Shown here: one piece after another, positions 6,320-10,335 of the stretch
Numbering within the stretch: position 1 is the stretch's first letter
Layout: each line of letters starts with the position of its first letter
Source of the DNA: VFBF01 sp034440275
GTDB taxonomy: Bacteria > Pseudomonadota > Alphaproteobacteria > Caulobacterales > Aquidulcibacteraceae
Assembly: GCA_034440275.1 (NCBI GenBank)
Contig: JAWXBS010000131.1
Span: 1 to 10,335 of the forward strand
Direction of reading: 5' to 3'
Length of the DNA stretch: 10,335 bases
The notes under the pieces: model-generated
Database searches by the model: none
What the model saw: the letters and a program-made list of their open reading frames with translations, nothing else
Told to the model about the DNA's origin: nothing
Translations under genes and position numbers: made by a program

Positions 6320-7189
6320 ATGCGCGGCGCGCGGTCTGTCATTCCGGTGCTTCTTCTCGTGACCCTTGCCCTCGCGGCCTGCGGCGGCGACGCGAAGCCG
6401 CGCGAGAAGGAACACGAGCGCTTCCCCACCTCCGAGGATTTCTCCACCGACATCATGAGGCGTGTCGCACTCACAGCCGCCGGCGAGACGCCGTGGCGGT
6501 TGTCGGCGTTGGAGACGCCGCGCGCGGCGCCGGCGTCGTGGCGCATCGTGGTGGTCACCGGTACGCCGTCGTGGTCGGAGTTCTGGGCGCCGACGCTGGC
6601 GAAGATCGGGCCGGACCGGGAGATGATCGTCGCCGACCGACCGGGCTTCGCGGCAAGTGATCCGCGCGGCGCGGTGACGCGCATCGAAGCGCAGGCGCAA
6701 GCGCTCGAGGCCATGCTCGGCGACACTCCAGATCAGAAAGTCATTCTCGTCGGCCAGAGCTACGGCGGACCGATCGCTGCGGTGCTGGCCGCGCGCCGGC
6801 CCGACAAGGTGAAGGCGCTGGTGCTGATGAGCGCTTTTTTCGGCGAACGCGGCCCGACGATCCGGCGCCTCTCGGCGCTCGGCAGTCTCGTGCGTCCGGC
6901 CTTGCCGCGCGACATGAAAAATGCGCTCGCGGAGATCGACAACCAGACGCCGCAACTGCCGCAGGCCCGCGCGGCGCTCGCTGAACTCAAGATTCCCGTC
7001 ATTGTGCTGCACGGTGACGACGACGATTTCATTCCCCTCGCCGCAGCCCAGCGTCTCGCCGCAGCAGCGGGCCCGCGCGGCGAATTCATCGCAGCGCCCG
7101 GCGGCGATCACTTTCTCAATGCGTGCTGCGTCGACGCCGTCCTGGCGGCGGTAGAGCGTGGCGTCACGGCAGCGGAGCAACGATCATGA
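6320..7189 (+). CDS. Lipoprotein alpha/beta hydrolase
   Basis: A 289-aa alpha/beta-fold hydrolase with a lipoprotein signal: hydrophobic residues 7-20 end in LALAAC, so C21 is the likely lipidated cysteine and the enzyme should sit on a membrane facing the periplasm. Visible catalytic elements are the nucleophile elbow GQSYGG (S147), the acid in HGDDDDFIP (231-239) and H264 in GGDHFL. TGTPSWSEFW (80-89) occupies the oxyanion position. The substrate is unknown; esterase or peptidase activity is possible. The start at 6320 is favoured over 6266 because GGGGAG lies just upstream and the signal peptide begins there. Its TGA overlaps the ATG of the permease gene, pointing to one operon. Confidence 0.85.
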   Translation: MRGARSVIPVLLLVTLALAACGGDAKPREKEHERFPTSEDFSTDIMRRVALTAAGETPWRLSALETPRAAPASWRIVVVTGTPSWSEFWAPTLAKIGPDREMIVADRPGFAASDPRGAVTRIEAQAQALEAMLGDTPDQKVILVGQSYGGPIAAVLAARRPDKVKALVLMSAFFGERGPTIRRLSALGSLVRPALPRDMKNALAEIDNQTPQLPQARAALAELKIPVIVLHGDDDDFIPLAAAQRLAAAAGPRGEFIAAPGGDHFLNACCVDAVLAAVERGVTAAEQRS

Positions 7190-8601
7190 GTTTCCTCACG
7201 CGACGTCCCTCGCTCGATGTACTGTCGACGAAGGAAGAAGGCGACGAACGTCTGCGGCGAACGCTCTCGTGGCCGCACCTGATGGCGCTGGGCGTCGGCG
7301 CCATCATCGGCACGGGCATCTACACGCTCATCGGCGTCGGCGCGGGGCTGGCGGGACCGGGCGTGATGCTGTCGTTCCTGCTTGCGGGCGTCGTCTGCGT
7401 GTTCGCAGCGCTTGCGTATGCGGAGCTGGCGTCGATGATGCCGGCGGCAGGAAGCGCCTACACCTACAGCTACGCCGCGCTCGGAGAGTTCGTGGCGTGG
7501 CTCGTCGGTTTCAGCCTGCTGCTTGAATACTCCGTCGTGTGCAGCGCGGTCGCGGTGGGCTGGTCGGGCTACGCCACGGGCTTTCTCGAAGGCATAGGCG
7601 TCACCCTGCCGGAAGCCTTCACGAAAGGCCCGCACGCAGGCGGCGTGTTCAACCTGCCGGCAGTGTTCATCATTGCGGTGGTTGCGGGCCTGCTCGCGCT
7701 CGGCACGCGCGAAAGCGCGGCGATCAACGCGTTCCTCGTGGTCGTGAAGCTCGCGGCGCTCGCGCTGTTCGTGGCGATTGCGCTGCCGGCCTTCAACGCC
7801 GCCAACTTCGAGCCTTTCTCGCCGTTCGGGTTTTCCGGCACCAAGATCGTCGACGGCGAGATCGTGAAGATCGGCATACTGCCGGCGGCCTCGATCATCT
7901 TCTTTGCGTTCTACGGTTTCGATGCGGTGTCCACCGCCGCCGAAGAAGCCAAGCGTCCCGAACGCGATCTCGCGCTCGGCATCATCGGCTCCATGGTGAT
8001 CTGCACGGCCATCTACATGATCGTGGCGGCATCCGCACTCGGCGCCATGCCCTTCGGCGATCTCGCGGCGAGCAAGGAGCCGCTGGCGCAGGTGGTGCGC
8101 GATCTCGGCCAGGACACGGCTGCAGCCGCCATCGCGGGCGCGGCTGTCATCGCCCTGCCGACGGTGATCCTCGCCTTCATGTACGGCCAGAGCCGCATCT
8201 TTTTCGTCATGGCGCGCGACGGCCTGCTGCCGCAGAGTCTCGCGAAGGTGAACAAGCGCACCGGCTCGCCGCTGACCATGACCTTCGCGACGGCCATTTT
8301 CGTCGGCGCCATCGCGGGCTTCTTCCCGCTCGATGAGGTTGCCGCGCTCGCCAACGCGGGCACGCTTGCGGCCTTCATCGCCGTCGGCGCGAGCCTCATG
8401 GTCCTGCGTCTGCGCGAGCCTGCCCGCGCGCGACCGTTCAAGACGCCGCTCTGGTTCATTGTCGGCCCGCTCGCCATCCTCGGCTGCGGGTATCTCTTCT
8501 ACACCCTGCCCGCAAAGACCCAGCTCTACTTCCTCTACGCCCACGCGATCGGCCTCGTGCTCTATTTCGCGTGGGGTTTCCGGAAGAGCCGGCTGGCATA
8601 A
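7186..8601 (+). CDS. Amino acid permease, APC superfamily (cationic amino acid transporter type)
   Basis: A 471-aa inner-membrane protein with about 12 hydrophobic segments. TM1 carries GVGAIIGTGIYTLIG (36-50), the substrate-binding glycine stretch of the APC fold. TM6 carries FFAFYGFDAVSTAAEEAKRP (239-258), a hallmark of the CAT (2.A.3.3) group. The soluble N-terminus ends in LRRTLSWPHLMALG, also typical. The probable role is proton-linked amino acid uptake; the exact substrate cannot be read from sequence. The ATG overlaps the upstream lipoprotein stop (ATGA) and AGCGGAG lies just before it. The acyl-CoA synthetase gene follows after 17 bases. Confidence 0.93.
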   Translation: MSFLTRRPSLDVLSTKEEGDERLRRTLSWPHLMALGVGAIIGTGIYTLIGVGAGLAGPGVMLSFLLAGVVCVFAALAYAELASMMPAAGSAYTYSYAALGEFVAWLVGFSLLLEYSVVCSAVAVGWSGYATGFLEGIGVTLPEAFTKGPHAGGVFNLPAVFIIAVVAGLLALGTRESAAINAFLVVVKLAALALFVAIALPAFNAANFEPFSPFGFSGTKIVDGEIVKIGILPAASIIFFAFYGFDAVSTAAEEAKRPERDLALGIIGSMVICTAIYMIVAASALGAMPFGDLAASKEPLAQVVRDLGQDTAAAAIAGAAVIALPTVILAFMYGQSRIFFVMARDGLLPQSLAKVNKRTGSPLTMTFATAIFVGAIAGFFPLDEVAALANAGTLAAFIAVGASLMVLRLREPARARPFKTPLWFIVGPLAILGCGYLFYTLPAKTQLYFLYAHAIGLVLYFAWGFRKSRLA

Positions 8602-8618
8602 GAGACGGAGGAACGTCC

Positions 8619-10073
8619 ATGGCCATCACCCCGCTCTCGCGCATCATCGCGTTCTGGGCAGCCCAGCAGCCCGATCGCGTCGCCATTGATCACCTCGGCG
8701 ACACGGTGACGTGGGCGGCGTTCGAGGCGCGCACCAATCGTCTCGCGCGCGCCTACGAAAAGCTTGGCGTGAAACAGGACGACTTCGTCACCATCGCCCT
8801 GCCGAACGGCATCGAGTTCATCGAGGCGTGCTTCGCCACGTGGAAACTCGGCGCCACACCGCAACCCATTTCCGCAAAACTACCGAAACTTGAGCGTGAC
8901 CAGATCGTCGAACTCGGCGCGCCCTCGCTCGTGATCGGGTGCGCTCCGGGCGAATACGCGCCGACGCCGTGCGTACCCGAGAACTTCACGCCCGATGCAT
9001 CGCTCGCCGACTCCGAACTCCCGGAGCGCATGGCGTCATCGATCAAGGCGATGACGTCGGGCGGATCGACGGGACGGCCGAAACTCATCGTCTCGAAAAA
9101 TCCCGCCGCGTGGGATCCGGAAGTCGCGTATCTGGAGATCCAGACGCAGGGCGTGATGCTCATCCCCGGGCCGCTCTATCACAACGGTCCGTTCCTCTGG
9201 TGCATGATCGCGCTGTTCAAGGGCTGCACCGTCGGTCTCACCACGCGCTTCGATGCGGAGGAAACGCTGCATCACATCGACCGGCTGAAGGTCGACACGG
9301 TTTACATGGTGCCGACGATGATGCGCCGCATCTGGGCGCTGCCGGAGGAAACGCGCGCGAAGTACGACGTCTCGAGTCTGAAGGCGCTCTGGCATCTCGC
9401 GGCGCCGTGCCCGGCGTGGCTGAAGGAGTGCTTTATCGAGTGGCTCGGGCCCGAGGTGATCTGGGAATTGTACGGCGGCACCGAAGGTCAGGGCTCCACG
9501 ACGATTCAGGGCACGGACTGGCTCACGCACAAGGGTTCGGTCGGAAAGCCTGTCGCCACATGTGAAATGAAGATCGTCGGCGAGGAGGGACAGACATTGC
9601 CGGCCGGCGAGATCGGGGAAGTGTTCCTGCGTCCGCTCGAAGGCCCCGGCACGAGCTACCGTTACATCGGCGCCGAAGCGAAGGCGATCGAGGGCGGCTG
9701 GGAAAGTCTCGGCGACATGGGATGGATGGACGCCGAAGGCTATCTCTATCTCACCGATCGCCTCTCCGACATGATCCTCTCCGGCGGCGCCAACATCTAT
9801 CCGGCGGAAGTGGAAGCCGCGCTCGATGCGTTTCCCGGCGTGCGATCGTCGGCCGTCATCGGCCTGCCCGACGACGATCTCGGCAACAAGCTGCACGCCA
9901 TCATCGACCGCCCCGAAGGCCCGGCCGACGCGAACGCGCTGCAGGCCCACCTCGCTGACCGTCTCGTGCGCTATAAAGTCCCGCGCAGCTTCGAATACGT
10001 GTCCGAGCCGCTGCGCGACGATGCGGGCAAGGTGCGGCGCAAGGATCTGCGCACGGCGCGGGTGAAAACCTGA
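8619..10073 (+). CDS. AMP-forming acyl-CoA synthetase (AMP-binding family)
   Basis: A 484-aa member of the ANL superfamily that activates a carboxylic acid with ATP to an acyl-adenylate and then, most likely, to a CoA thioester. Motifs in order: P-loop MTSGGSTGRPK (145-155), YGGTEG (285-290), SLGDMGW (363-369), YLTDRLSDMILSGGANIYP (377-395) and the catalytic lysine region DDAGKVRRKDL (467-477, K471). The length is a little short for long-chain ligases, suggesting a compact FadD/bile-acid-ligase-like group, but the acid substrate cannot be assigned. GGAGGAA lies 5 bases before the ATG at 8619; the longer frame from 8571 overlaps the permease and is not needed. The next gene begins 6 bases after the stop. 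Confidence 0.92.
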   Translation: MAITPLSRIIAFWAAQQPDRVAIDHLGDTVTWAAFEARTNRLARAYEKLGVKQDDFVTIALPNGIEFIEACFATWKLGATPQPISAKLPKLERDQIVELGAPSLVIGCAPGEYAPTPCVPENFTPDASLADSELPERMASSIKAMTSGGSTGRPKLIVSKNPAAWDPEVAYLEIQTQGVMLIPGPLYHNGPFLWCMIALFKGCTVGLTTRFDAEETLHHIDRLKVDTVYMVPTMMRRIWALPEETRAKYDVSSLKALWHLAAPCPAWLKECFIEWLGPEVIWELYGGTEGQGSTTIQGTDWLTHKGSVGKPVATCEMKIVGEEGQTLPAGEIGEVFLRPLEGPGTSYRYIGAEAKAIEGGWESLGDMGWMDAEGYLYLTDRLSDMILSGGANIYPAEVEAALDAFPGVRSSAVIGLPDDDLGNKLHAIIDRPEGPADANALQAHLADRLVRYKVPRSFEYVSEPLRDDAGKVRRKDLRTARVKT

Positions 10074-10079
10074 GGCGCC

Positions 10080-10335
10080 ATGCAGTTCACAAAGCGCCTG
10101 CGCGCGCCGGTCATGAATGGCGACGTGACCTGCAGCGTGCGCATCTGGTTGCGCCCGCAGGTGAAGGTCGGCGGCCGTTACCGGCTTGGCCCGGGCTTCA
10201 TCGAGGTCACGGCCCTGCGCCAGATCGACCTTGCCGACGTCACGCCGGCGCTGGCGCGGCGCTCCGGCTTCCTCGGCGTCGTCGATCTGCTGAAGACCGC
10301 AAGGCACGGCGCGGGAGAGACCGTCTATCTTGTGG
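10080..10335 (+). CDS. Small ASCH/PUA-like domain protein, 3' end outside window
   Basis: Starts MQFTKRLRAPVMNGDVTCSV and stays open for 85 codons to the edge of the window. The opening (FTKRLRAPV, then CSVRIW), followed by VKVGGRYRLGPGFIEVTALRQIDLAD and SGFLGVVDLLKTARHG, fits a small family of RNA-binding-like ASCH (PUA-fold) proteins. I recognise the pattern but have no alignment to prove it. The start is 6 bases after the acyl-CoA synthetase stop, so the gene probably belongs to the same transcript; GAGG overlapping that stop codon (TGAGG) could act as its ribosome-binding site. Function in this setting is unknown. Confidence 0.65.
   Translation, partial: MQFTKRLRAPVMNGDVTCSVRIWLRPQVKVGGRYRLGPGFIEVTALRQIDLADVTPALARRSGFLGVVDLLKTARHGAGETVYLV

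Noticed and set aside
7108..8544. 478-codon minus-strand open frame opposite the permease
   Set aside because: It is a GC-rich antisense shadow: the product is a run of Arg, Glu, His and Ala with no domain, while the plus strand encodes a clear 12-TM transporter.
9036..10307. 423-codon minus-strand open frame opposite the acyl-CoA synthetase
   Set aside because: Antisense shadow of a gene with all ANL motifs; composition is Arg/Ala/His-rich and lacks motifs.

Overview
The window looks like chromosomal DNA of a GC-rich alphaproteobacterium, possibly Caulobacterales/Hyphomonadaceae-like. The basis is overall base composition, the style of the PRPP synthetase and the kind of mobile-element genes present. 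The taxon is an inference; there is no rRNA or other strong marker.

Layout. (1) 132-1070 (+) is a complete ribose-phosphate pyrophosphokinase gene (prs). (2) Converging on it, with only 3 bases between the stop codons, is an S9-family (prolyl-oligopeptidase-type) secreted peptidase gene on the minus strand. It is cut in two: the catalytic C-terminal part lies at 1074-2062 and the signal peptide plus propeller-like N-terminal part at 5128-6183. (3) Between the two parts sits an insertion of 3065 bp (2063-5127). It has 22-bp imperfect terminal inverted repeats starting GGTRGTG and is flanked by an exact 8-bp target duplication, GATGTTCG. Removing the insertion and one copy of the duplication rejoins the peptidase in frame as about 678 residues.

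The insertion is the most interesting part. It encodes one IS1-family-like DDE transposase at its left end (2072-2953, -) and about 2.1 kb of other genes, so it looks like a transporter-type IS rather than a simple one. The passengers are a 75-aa helix-turn-helix protein (3023-3250, +) divergent from the transposase across a perfectly symmetric nested palindrome; a 110-aa phage/plasmid-like protein (3247-3579, +); a 48-aa basic protein (3500-3646, -); a 182-aa protein with a probable winged-helix C-terminus (3899-4447, -); and a coupled 99-aa / 71-aa pair (4593-5104, +), the second with one membrane segment. No passenger has a function I can assign with confidence.

(4) Divergent from the peptidase is an operon-like run on the plus strand: a lipoprotein alpha/beta hydrolase (6320-7189), a 12-TM amino acid permease of the cationic amino acid transporter type (7186-8601), an AMP-forming acyl-CoA synthetase (8619-10073), and the start of a small ASCH-like protein (10080-end, cut by the window). 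Spacings are an ATGA overlap, 17 bases and 6 bases, so co-transcription is likely. A joint pathway is not evident beyond uptake plus acyl activation and hydrolysis.
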